Assembly: GCF_900108555.1 (NCBI RefSeq)
Contig: NZ_FNWV01000008.1
Coordinates: 43,275 to 107,274, forward strand
Direction: 5' to 3'
DNA length: 64,000 nt
Source: Ruminococcus flavefaciens
GTDB taxonomy: Bacteria; Bacillota; Clostridia; Oscillospirales; Ruminococcaceae
The notes under the pieces are model-generated. The model worked only from the letters and a program-made list of their open reading frames with translations, did not search any database and had not been told where the DNA came from. Positions 7,462-14,482 of this stretch are shown here, piece by piece (the first letter of the stretch is position 1; each line of letters opens with the position of its first letter). A program made the position numbers and the translations under genes.

Positions 7462-8109
7462 ATGACAAGTACAGAATACAAAAATCTATCCGTAAAGGAG
7501 TTTACAAAAGCTGCCGAGATATACGAATCGGATCATGCAGGTGTATATAATATGTGCAAGAAAGATTATCCCGACATACTGGCAGAGCTGGAAAAAGAGC
7601 CGTTTAACGATCTGCTGGACTGCGGCTGCGGAACAGCACCGATGCTGACGCTATTGCATCAGAAATACCCCGACAAGCACTATACAGGCATTGACCTGAC
7701 TCCCAAAATGATAGAAGTCGCAAAAGCAAAGAAAATGGAAAATGTTGAACTTGTAGTCGGTGACTGCGAGAATCTGCCATTTGCAGAGAATTCATTCGAT
7801 GCGGTGATATGCTCCGAGAGCTTTCATCATTATCCTAATCCGCAGGACTTCTTTAATAGTGTTTATCGTGTACTCCGCCTGAATGGCAGATTCATTCTGC
7901 GTGATATGACGATGAATTCCGCTGCTGTGCGCTGGTTCTGCAATCATATTGAAATGCCGCTTGCGCATCTGATCGGCAAGGGTGATGTTCGCATTTATGG
8001 CAGAGTTGACATCAAGAAACTGTGCGATAATGCAGGGCTTCACTTGGAATCTTTTGAAAAAAGAGACTTTTGCCGTCTGCACGCCGTTATCAGAAAAAGC
8101 AGAGCTTGA
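7462..8109 (+). CDS. Class I SAM-dependent methyltransferase
   Basis: A 215-residue cytosolic Rossmann-fold methyltransferase of the Methyltransf_11/25 kind. Motif I is LLDCGCGTAP at residues 51-60, the acidic motif II region is TGIDLTPKMIE, and the post-motif SFDAVICSESFHHYPNPQDF precedes VLRLNGRFILRD. The substrate cannot be inferred. It follows the FMN protein by 14 bp with an AAAGGAA site and is probably in the same transcript. Confidence 0.85.
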   Translation: MTSTEYKNLSVKEFTKAAEIYESDHAGVYNMCKKDYPDILAELEKEPFNDLLDCGCGTAPMLTLLHQKYPDKHYTGIDLTPKMIEVAKAKKMENVELVVGDCENLPFAENSFDAVICSESFHHYPNPQDFFNSVYRVLRLNGRFILRDMTMNSAAVRWFCNHIEMPLAHLIGKGDVRIYGRVDIKKLCDNAGLHLESFEKRDFCRLHAVIRKSRA

Positions 8110-8126
8110 AATCGAGGTCGTATATT

Positions 8127-8624
8127 ATGCTTTTAACGATTTTTCTTGCGATCGTGTTCAGTGCTGCTATCACGATCATGCTTTTATCAGCAGTCGCATT
8201 TATCCAGAAGAAAGAGTTTTTCGCGTCCGCACCGAAGGAAGCACAGGAAGCTATTCAGCCGAGAGAAAATGAATTATTCTACGGTGCAAGAGTAATAGGC
8301 TGGACGCTGATGATATTCAGCATACTAATGATAGCAGGCGTAGGTGTGATATCAATATGGAACGGTTTCAGAAGTGATTTTACGTTTTGGCAGTTCTTTC
8401 TGCGCTTTGTTTCCATATTCACCATTTACAAACTATACGACATGATATGCTTTGATTATTTTCTTCTGATGAAATTTCAGTTCTTTCAGTTTTACTTTCC
8501 TGAGGTCAAAAGTGTATATTCGGGCAGAAAATACGGATACAACATCAAAAGCCAGCTATTGAAGCTGTTTGTTATTTTTCCTGCCGCATCTGCACTTGCG
8601 GCGTGGATATGTACGTTGTTTTAA
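8127..8624 (+). CDS. Integral membrane protein, function unknown
   Basis: A 165-residue protein with about four membrane helices: one at the N-terminus (LLTIFLAIVFSAAITIMLLS), two in the middle and one near the end. The loop between helices 1 and 2 is polar (KEFFASAPKEAQEAI). ATG 8127 follows GAGGTCG; longer readings overlap the methyltransferase. I do not recognise a family. Confidence 0.6.
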   Translation: MLLTIFLAIVFSAAITIMLLSAVAFIQKKEFFASAPKEAQEAIQPRENELFYGARVIGWTLMIFSILMIAGVGVISIWNGFRSDFTFWQFFLRFVSIFTIYKLYDMICFDYFLLMKFQFFQFYFPEVKSVYSGRKYGYNIKSQLLKLFVIFPAASALAAWICTLF

Positions 8625-8634
8625 TATAATACAA

Positions 8635-8667
8635 AACAGGCTTTCCGAAAAGCCTGTTATTTTTTTA
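8635..8667 (+). terminator. Rho-independent terminator
   Basis: AACAGGCTTT pairs with AAAGCCTGTT across a short loop, then ATTTTTTTATAT. It separates the membrane protein from the TetR gene. Confidence 0.85.
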
Positions 8668-8676
8668 TATAGATAC

Positions 8677-8732
8677 TTGACAAATCGTTGGATATGTGGT
8701 AAGATAACATTGTTACGTAACACTGTTATCTT
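8677..8732 (+). promoter_or_regulatory. TetR-gene promoter overlapped by a 32-bp palindromic operator
   Basis: TTGACA 8677-8682, 17 bp, TAAGAT 8700-8705. The palindrome at 8701-8732 has outer arms AAGATAACA and TGTTATCTT around the core TGTTACGTAACA and departs from perfect symmetry at only one base pair. It covers the -10 and +1 and ends a few bases before the ribosome site, the classic position for TetR autorepression. Confidence 0.8.
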
Positions 8733-8745
8733 GTGAGGTGGAGCT

Positions 8746-9354
8746 ATGGACAACGAAAAAGAAAGCCGTGAAAAGCTTATTGTCTGCGCTAAAAAAGAGT
8801 TTATGGAAAAAGGCTTTGAAAAGGCTTCTCTGCGGGCTATATGCTCTGCGGCAGGCTTGACTACGGGAGCGATATACTTCTTTTTCAAGGACAAAAACGG
8901 ACTGTTCGGCGCAGTTATAGATGAGCCACTGAAAAAAGTGATCACAGCGGTAGAGCAGCATTTTTCAGAGGATATGGAAACCGATATTGCGGATTTTCAG
9001 CATACCTCCGGTGACCACGACGACTTTGCAGAGCAGATGATAGAAGCTCTTTATGCTGACCGCGATGCAATGATAATCATGCTTGAAAAAGCGTCAGGTT
9101 CAAGCTATGACGGCATAGTTGACCGCTTTGTAGGAATGATAGAAAAGTATAATTACGCGCTTGCTAAGAATTATCTTGCGGCGTTTCCTGATAAGCGCAT
9201 CAATGAATATATGCTGCACTGGTTTTCTCATGTGCAGATAAATGCATTTGTTCATCTTATAACCCACGTTGAAGAAAAGGAACGTGCCGTAAAAGAGATA
9301 AAACCCGTTATGGATATGCTGGTTGAGACTTGGATAAATTATGTTATAGAATAA
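8746..9354 (+). CDS. TetR/AcrR-family repressor
   Basis: A 202-residue regulator. The DNA-binding part (residues 5-52) shows ASLRAICSAAGLTTGAIYFFFKDKNGLF; the rest is a helical ligand domain. The start follows GAGGTGG. The 32-bp palindrome on its own promoter argues for autoregulation. It sits directly upstream of the first large ABC exporter, a frequent layout for drug- or peptide-responsive control of an efflux pump. A DtxR-type site lies between the two genes, so the exporter may receive both signals. Confidence 0.85.
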   Translation: MDNEKESREKLIVCAKKEFMEKGFEKASLRAICSAAGLTTGAIYFFFKDKNGLFGAVIDEPLKKVITAVEQHFSEDMETDIADFQHTSGDHDDFAEQMIEALYADRDAMIIMLEKASGSSYDGIVDRFVGMIEKYNYALAKNYLAAFPDKRINEYMLHWFSHVQINAFVHLITHVEEKERAVKEIKPVMDMLVETWINYVIE

Positions 9355-9413
9355 GGCAACACCACACAAATATTCAGCACAAAACGCAAGGTGTGCTTTG
9401 TGCGATGATGCCT

Positions 9414-9444
9414 AAAGCAGGGAGATGAACTCCCTTTGCTTTTG
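9414..9444 (+). terminator. Hairpin after the TetR gene
   Basis: AAAGCAGGGAG and CTCCCTTTGCTTT form a stem with one bulge, followed by TTTTGAAT. It is a likely terminator or attenuator ahead of the ABC operon. Confidence 0.55.
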
Positions 9445-9451
9445 AATATGC

Positions 9452-9467
9452 GTTAGTATACACTTAC
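9452..9467. promoter_or_regulatory. DtxR-type box upstream of ABC exporter 1
   Basis: GTTAG-TATACA-CTTAC, 17 bp before the ATPase start. It matches 14 of 16 positions of the window consensus GTTAGTATATACTAAC. Confidence 0.6.
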
Positions 9468-9483
9468 ATTGGAGGGATAGATA

Positions 9484-10185
9484 ATGTATTTACAGGTGAA
9501 GGACGTAAAGAAAAGCTACGGCAAGGATACAAGCTACATACAGGTGCTGAAAGGGATAAGCACAGGACTTGAAAAAGGGCAGATGTGCGTTATTCAGGGC
9601 ACAAGCGGCTCGGGCAAATCCACTCTGCTCAACTGTATAGGCGGACTTGACACGATGGATTCTGGCTCGATAAAAGTTGACGGAACAGAGATTTTCGGTA
9701 TGAAGCCTGCACAGCTGTCCGATTACCGCCGTGATAACCTCGGATTTATCTTTCAGTTTTATAACCTCGTGCCTAATCTGACTGTCAGGGAGAATACCCA
9801 GATATGCCAGTATATAGCTGAAAAGCCCCTTGATATAGACGAACTTCTCGAAACTCTTGGACTTACCGAGCATCAGAATAAGTTCCCTGCACAGCTTTCG
9901 GGCGGTCAGCAGCAGAGATGCGCTATTGCAAGAGCACTTGTTAAAAATCCGAAGCTCCTTCTGTGTGATGAACCCACAGGTGCTCTCGACTCAAAAACAA
10001 GCCGCGATATCCTTGTTCTCCTTGAAAAGATAAACGAAAAATACGGAACGACTATGCTGATAGTTACTCATAATAATTCCATAAAAAACATGGTACACAA
10101 GGTCATTATCATTAAAGACGGACTTGTAAAGAAAGAGTATGAAAACGAAAAGAGAGTCCCTGCCGCAGAACTGGAGGACTTATAA
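9484..10185 (+). CDS. ABC transporter ATPase (MacB/LolD-like), exporter 1
   Basis: A 233-residue ATPase. Walker A is GTSGSGKST (39-47), the signature LSGGQQQR (138-145) and Walker B LLLCDEPTGALD (158-169). The Q-loop region reads FIFQFYNLVPNLTV. This is the ATPase type that pairs with FtsX/MacB permeases and drives extrusion from the membrane or periplasmic side rather than classic import. Its stop overlaps the permease start by one base. Close paralogue of the ATPase at 36086. Confidence 0.92.
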   Translation: MYLQVKDVKKSYGKDTSYIQVLKGISTGLEKGQMCVIQGTSGSGKSTLLNCIGGLDTMDSGSIKVDGTEIFGMKPAQLSDYRRDNLGFIFQFYNLVPNLTVRENTQICQYIAEKPLDIDELLETLGLTEHQNKFPAQLSGGQQQRCAIARALVKNPKLLLCDEPTGALDSKTSRDILVLLEKINEKYGTTMLIVTHNNSIKNMVHKVIIIKDGLVKKEYENEKRVPAAELEDL

Positions 10186-12896
10186 TGGATAAGATACTCA
10201 GAAAACGTCTTCTGCGCGACCTTCGGGCAAATTTCGGCAGATATCTCGCATTGTTTCTTTTGATTACAATGGGAATTTACCTTGTGGTTTCCATAGTCGG
10301 TGCGTCGGAGATGATAATACAGGGTACTGATGACCGCAAGTCTGTAAATATGGTGGAGGACGGCCGGTTTACAGTATTTCTGCCCCTTATAGATGAAGAT
10401 ATATCCGATCTGACGGCTGACGGTACTCAGATCGAGCCAATGTTTTCACTTGACCTAAAAACAGAGGATAATGCCGTTCTTCGTATGTTCAGAACAAGGG
10501 AAAATATAGACCTCATACAGCTTGATGAAGGCAGGCTCGCCTCTGAAAAGGGTGAAGCTGTTATCGAAAAGGGCTATGCCTCTGCACATGAGCTCCATGT
10601 GGGCGATACTGTAAAAGCAGGAGGCACAGACTTTACGATAACGGGTATCGGTTCTGTTCCCGATTACGATATGTGCATAGCTCATTTCAGCGATACTGCC
10701 GTTGAGAGAAGCTCTTTCGGACTGCTGTTCATTACTGCGGAACAGTATGATGAGCTTAAAAACCGCGGCGACCTGAATGCGGAGGAGTACACCTATGCTT
10801 ACCGTCTCGGCAATACAACAAGCAATGAGCTGAAAGATAAAATAAGGGGGATAAAGATAAGTTACGAGCAGGTTGAGGATAAGTATTTCCGTGAAACGAT
10901 CGACGAGATACTTGATGAACGCAATGAAATAGAGGACGGCGTAAAAGAGCTGAATGACGGCTCAGATAAGCTCTCTGAGGGGCTTGCTGAACTCAGCGGT
11001 CATAGCTCCGATATGCGTGAAGCGGCAGATAATCTCTTCGAGGGCTATCTCTCACAGGCAAATTCTTCACTTGCGGCAATGGGACAGAATATGGTGCTGA
11101 CTGAAGAAAACTATCATGATACCCTTGAAAACATGATAGCTTTGACTCATTCCGAGCAGCTTGCAGCCCTTATGAAAAGCCTTGATGACATAGCTGAATT
11201 CAAAAACGGCATTTACGATTATACCGAGGGTGCGGATTCTGCGGCTGACGGTGCAGCGGAGCTTGCTGACGGTACAAAGGAGCTGAAAGAGAAAACAGAC
11301 GAGCTCCTTGACGAATTGTTTGAAATAGATATTGAAAACCTCACTTCATTTGTTACCGCTGAGGACAATATCCGTATCGCTGCTGCGGCAGGAGATGTGG
11401 TAATGGACAGGAATGCAGGTCTTATTGCCGGTGTAATAGTTCTTGCGCTGTTTGCCTATGTGATATCTGTATTCGTAGTTCATCAGATAGAGCAGGAACA
11501 AAGCGTTATAGGTGCTTTGTACGCCCTTGGAGTGAAGAAGAAAAACCTTATGCGGCACTATATAACGATGCCGACGCTTATAGCTCTTATTGCGGCAGTT
11601 ATCGGAGCTGTACTTGGATTTTCACCTATAGGTGTAGGCTCGCAGTCAAAGGATACTTACAGCTATTTTTCAATACCCGAATTTGATACTGTATATCCGC
11701 TTTATCTTATTGCCTACGCCATAGTTCTGCCGCCTGTGATATGTGCTGTTGTAAATGCATTCGTTATCAATAAAAAGCTGTCCCGAACAGCTCTTTCACT
11801 TATGAGAAACGAGCAGTCTGCTGGCAACTACAGGCAGTTCAAACTGAAAACAAAAAGCTTCCCGAAAGTGTTTGCTATACGTCAGTTAGTCAGAGAATCA
11901 CGTTCGGCACTTACAATGGTGCTTGGTATGCTTGTGGCGATCATAGTCATCATGCTTGGACTGGACTGCTATGTTATGTGCAGCAGCGTCAGGGACTATA
12001 CCGTCAGCGATACCAAATACGAGTATCAGTATTTGTACAAATATCCCGAAAATACAGTTCCCGATGGCGGTGAAGCGGCATACATCGAAACTCTCAGCAC
12101 CGACTGTATGGGCTATACTCTTGACGTTACCGTTATAGGCATTGACGGCAAAAGCAGATATTTCGACGCGAAGCCCGAAAAAGGCAAGACGAAGGCAGTT
12201 ATCAATTCGTCGCTTGTGGAGCGTTACGGCTACAAGGTGGGCGACAGAGTAGTTTTCAGCGACTCGGCAGCTGACGCTGATTACAGCTTTACAGTTACTG
12301 ACATAAGCGATTATTCTGTTGGATTTACAATATTTATGGATATCGGCAGTATGCGCGAGCTTTTTGGTCAGGACGAGGATTATTTCAATACCGTTTACTC
12401 CGATAAGGAGCTTGATATCGACGAGGGCAGACTGTACTCCGTTACGACAAAGGACGATATAGAGCGGAGCGCAAGCGTGTTCGTAAAGCTGATGTTTTCA
12501 CTTGTTTCAACTCTCATTGCAGCAGGTTCTGTTATATTCTGCGTAGTCATGTATCTTATGCTGGGAGTTATGATAGACAGGTCGGCAATGGGAATATCCC
12601 TTATCAAGATATTCGGCTATCGTCCCAAGGAAATAAGGTCGCTGTATCTCAACGGAAATCTTTTGGTAGTTGCTGTCGGAGCGGTGATAGCTGTACCTCT
12701 TGCGAAAAAGGCTGTGGATATGATATTCCCGAGTTTTATCCCGAATGTTGCGTGTTCTATGAAGCTCGCATTCCCGTGGTATCTGTATGTACTTATATAC
12801 TGCGCGGTTATCCTTATATACGCAGTAATAAACAGGCTCCTCATGGGAAAAATAAAGAAAATATCACCTGCTGAGGTACTTAAAAACAGGGAATAA
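10185..12896 (+). CDS. Large FtsX-family ABC permease, exporter 1
   Basis: A 903-residue permease. One membrane helix near residues 20-42 is followed by a large extracytoplasmic region (about 45-410). That region has a helical, probably coiled stretch with repeated ELxDGxxxL motifs (240-370), like the heptad repeats of YhgE/Pip proteins. Three helices follow (about 410-530), then a second FtsX unit with its own outer domain (600-760) and three final helices. Cargo is unknown; peptides, lipids or metallophores are possible. It forms a two-gene operon with the ATPase and is closed by a strong terminator. Confidence 0.85.
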   Translation: MDKILRKRLLRDLRANFGRYLALFLLITMGIYLVVSIVGASEMIIQGTDDRKSVNMVEDGRFTVFLPLIDEDISDLTADGTQIEPMFSLDLKTEDNAVLRMFRTRENIDLIQLDEGRLASEKGEAVIEKGYASAHELHVGDTVKAGGTDFTITGIGSVPDYDMCIAHFSDTAVERSSFGLLFITAEQYDELKNRGDLNAEEYTYAYRLGNTTSNELKDKIRGIKISYEQVEDKYFRETIDEILDERNEIEDGVKELNDGSDKLSEGLAELSGHSSDMREAADNLFEGYLSQANSSLAAMGQNMVLTEENYHDTLENMIALTHSEQLAALMKSLDDIAEFKNGIYDYTEGADSAADGAAELADGTKELKEKTDELLDELFEIDIENLTSFVTAEDNIRIAAAAGDVVMDRNAGLIAGVIVLALFAYVISVFVVHQIEQEQSVIGALYALGVKKKNLMRHYITMPTLIALIAAVIGAVLGFSPIGVGSQSKDTYSYFSIPEFDTVYPLYLIAYAIVLPPVICAVVNAFVINKKLSRTALSLMRNEQSAGNYRQFKLKTKSFPKVFAIRQLVRESRSALTMVLGMLVAIIVIMLGLDCYVMCSSVRDYTVSDTKYEYQYLYKYPENTVPDGGEAAYIETLSTDCMGYTLDVTVIGIDGKSRYFDAKPEKGKTKAVINSSLVERYGYKVGDRVVFSDSAADADYSFTVTDISDYSVGFTIFMDIGSMRELFGQDEDYFNTVYSDKELDIDEGRLYSVTTKDDIERSASVFVKLMFSLVSTLIAAGSVIFCVVMYLMLGVMIDRSAMGISLIKIFGYRPKEIRSLYLNGNLLVVAVGAVIAVPLAKKAVDMIFPSFIPNVACSMKLAFPWYLYVLIYCAVILIYAVINRLLMGKIKKISPAEVLKNRE

Positions 12897-12904
12897 ATAA
12901 TGCG

Positions 12905-12942
12905 AAAAAGAGCTTATACTTTGATGTATAAGCTCTTTTTTA
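12905..12942. terminator. Strong terminator (15-bp perfect stem)
   Basis: AAAAAGAGCTTATAC and GTATAAGCTCTTTTT flank a 6-nt loop. The flanking A and T tracts make it work in both directions. Confidence 0.92.
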
Positions 12943-12978
12943 TCATCATTCGCATCATATAAAGATCTGTAAATATCG

Positions 12979-12994
12979 ATTTGTATATACTAAC
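12979..12994. promoter_or_regulatory. DtxR-type box, distal, upstream of the AraC gene
   Basis: ATTTG-TATATA-CTAAC. The identical 16-mer recurs at 35902-35917 upstream of ABC exporter 2. Confidence 0.6.
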
Positions 12995-13017
12995 AAAAAT
13001 ATCCACATTATTGTTGT

Positions 13018-13033
13018 TTGTTATAGATAACAA
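13018..13033. promoter_or_regulatory. Palindrome upstream of the AraC gene
   Basis: TTGTTATAGATAACAA is symmetric except for one pair. It lies just upstream of the promoter and could be a site for the AraC protein or another regulator. Confidence 0.4.
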
Positions 13034-13054
13034 TACAAAAATAAGTTATTATCA

Positions 13055-13106
13055 TTGACAGGCGAGTTTCTAAGTGATAATATTTATAATGTTATAAAAG
13101 GCTAAC
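13055..13106 (+). promoter_or_regulatory. AraC-gene promoter with DtxR-type box on +1
   Basis: TTGACA 13055-13060, 17 bp, TAATAT 13078-13083, then the box GTTAT-AAAAGG-CTAAC at 13091-13106. The -35, -10 and box spacing are the same as at the feo promoter (21011-21061), to within 1 bp. Confidence 0.7.
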
Positions 13107-13123
13107 TAAAAGGTGGCGAGAAA

Positions 13124-13945
13124 GTGGAGGAGTACCAATTGTTCCCCGATATAAAACTTATGATCGGCAGGCATGATACTGATTTTGTATCGAATGGGAC
13201 AGAAATAAGTTTCTGTATCAGCGGCATATGCGAATACTCTGTAGGGCAAAAATACTATTATCTGAAAGCAAGGAATTGTATCGTTCTGCGAAGCAGTTCT
13301 GATACGGCGATCTCATATTCCTCTGATTACTGCGGTATAACGCTGCTGATAGACTCACAGTTCAAAAGCACTGCTTTTTCGGAGATCCTTGATATGCAGG
13401 ATATAATGAGAAAAATGTCTCACGGTGAGAGCTGCATATTCAGTGCAGATGAAAAAATAGAGAAGCTCTTTTCTGAAATTTATAAAGAACAGGGAACTTC
13501 AAAAGCTGCTATACTTAGAATAAAGGTGCTGGAGCTGCTTATGCTGCTAAGTGAACAGAAAACATCTCATTGTGAGCAGCAGGAGATTATAGAACAGGTT
13601 GGAGCTTTTATATGTCGGAACGTATCGGACCACTATACTATTTCCGAGCTTTCGGAAATGTTCGGTATCAATCCGACTACGCTGAAAAGTGCGTTCAAGC
13701 AGTATTACGGCTGTCCTGTGTATGCTTATGCCAAAAACAGGAAGATGTTCCGTGCTGCGGAGCTTATGAGCATTTCTGATATGCGCATAATAGATATTGC
13801 AGAGGAAGTGGGATACTGCAATGCAAGCAAGTTTTCATGCGCGTTCCGTGAAGTGATAGGAGTTAATCCCAAGTATTTCCAAACGGAGCACAAAAAGCTG
13901 AATACTCGGCAGAATTGCTTTATATCGGAGAATTTTGCTTATTAG
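13124..13945 (+). CDS. AraC-family transcriptional regulator, probably iron-controlled
   Basis: A 273-residue protein. The N-terminal part (EISFCISGICEYSVGQKYYYL) resembles the sensor half of AraC regulators found in iron and siderophore loci. The C-terminal 100 residues carry two helix-turn-helix motifs (YTISELSEMFGINPTTLKSAFK and MRIIDIAEEVGYCNASKFSCAF). GTG 13124 is used here; TTG 13139 is an alternative because GGAGG lies 8 nt before it. The DtxR-type boxes upstream suggest it is made when iron is low. It precedes the P-type ATPase pair. Confidence 0.8.
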   Translation: MEEYQLFPDIKLMIGRHDTDFVSNGTEISFCISGICEYSVGQKYYYLKARNCIVLRSSSDTAISYSSDYCGITLLIDSQFKSTAFSEILDMQDIMRKMSHGESCIFSADEKIEKLFSEIYKEQGTSKAAILRIKVLELLMLLSEQKTSHCEQQEIIEQVGAFICRNVSDHYTISELSEMFGINPTTLKSAFKQYYGCPVYAYAKNRKMFRAAELMSISDMRIIDIAEEVGYCNASKFSCAFREVIGVNPKYFQTEHKKLNTRQNCFISENFAY

Positions 13946-14048
13946 TATCATATACCAACTTTTTCTGTTCGGAGCGGAAAAGAGCCTTATTATATGGTAT
14001 CATAATATCAACGAAACCAATTCTTTCGACAATTTATGAGGTGATATT

Positions 14049-14345
14049 ATGAAATTCAATGATATTCCATGGAAAAAATTAGGCCTCTTTGCAGGCGGAG
14101 TTCTTTTCGGTACAGCAGGTATCAGAGTGCTTTCGAGCAAGGACGCAAAGAAGTGCTATACACAGGCGACTGCGGCTGTACTCCGTGCTAAGACAGACGT
14201 AATGGCAACTGCTTCAAAGGTGCGTGAGAACTGCGATGATATCCTCGCTGACGCAAAGGAGATAAACGAGCAGAGAGCCCTTGAGGAAGAAGCTGCCGTT
14301 ATCGCAGATGAGTGCGAAGAGATAGCAGATACAAGCGAAGAATAA
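14049..14345 (+). CDS. Small DUF6110-like membrane-associated partner of the P-type ATPase
   Basis: A 98-residue protein with one N-terminal hydrophobic segment (KLGLFAGGVLFGTAGIRVL), then KDAKKCYTQATAAVLRAKTDVM and an acidic tail rich in Glu and Asp. I recognise this layout as the DUF6110 family that is regularly found next to heavy-metal P1B ATPases. The role is unknown; the acidic tail could bind or present metal ions. AUG follows GAGGTGAT. It is probably cotranscribed with the ATPase. Confidence 0.7.
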   Translation: MKFNDIPWKKLGLFAGGVLFGTAGIRVLSSKDAKKCYTQATAAVLRAKTDVMATASKVRENCDDILADAKEINEQRALEEEAAVIADECEEIADTSEE

Positions 14346-14482
14346 AACGAAACAGACCGATAAGTTGGCTTCTGTTGGCAAAAAAGCGGGTTACCGAGTC
14401 TAAAACTATGGGCTCGGTAATTTTATGCCACGAGCCGCCTGAGGGGGCTTCCCTCCGACCTGTTTTTATAGGAGGATATAAT
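14346..14482 (+). other. 137-nt structured spacer between DUF6110-like gene and P-type ATPase
   Basis: It contains the stem TTACCGAG (14391-14398) with CTCGGTAA and a second small GC-rich stem GAGGG...CCCTC near 14441-14456, before the AGGAGG at 14471. There is no T tract after either stem, so it is not a normal terminator. It could be a processing site or a metal-sensing leader; no known class was matched. Confidence 0.4.

Noticed and set aside
11200..11330. Possible phage tape-measure or toxin-like repeats in the ABC permease
   Set aside because: The ELxDGxxxL repeats are continuous with FtsX helices on both sides and fit an exporter outer domain.
13944..13959. A further DtxR-type box, AGTATCATATACCAAC, before the DUF6110-like gene
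   Set aside because: Only 11 of 16 positions match, the arms are poor, and other alignments of the same bases are equally weak.
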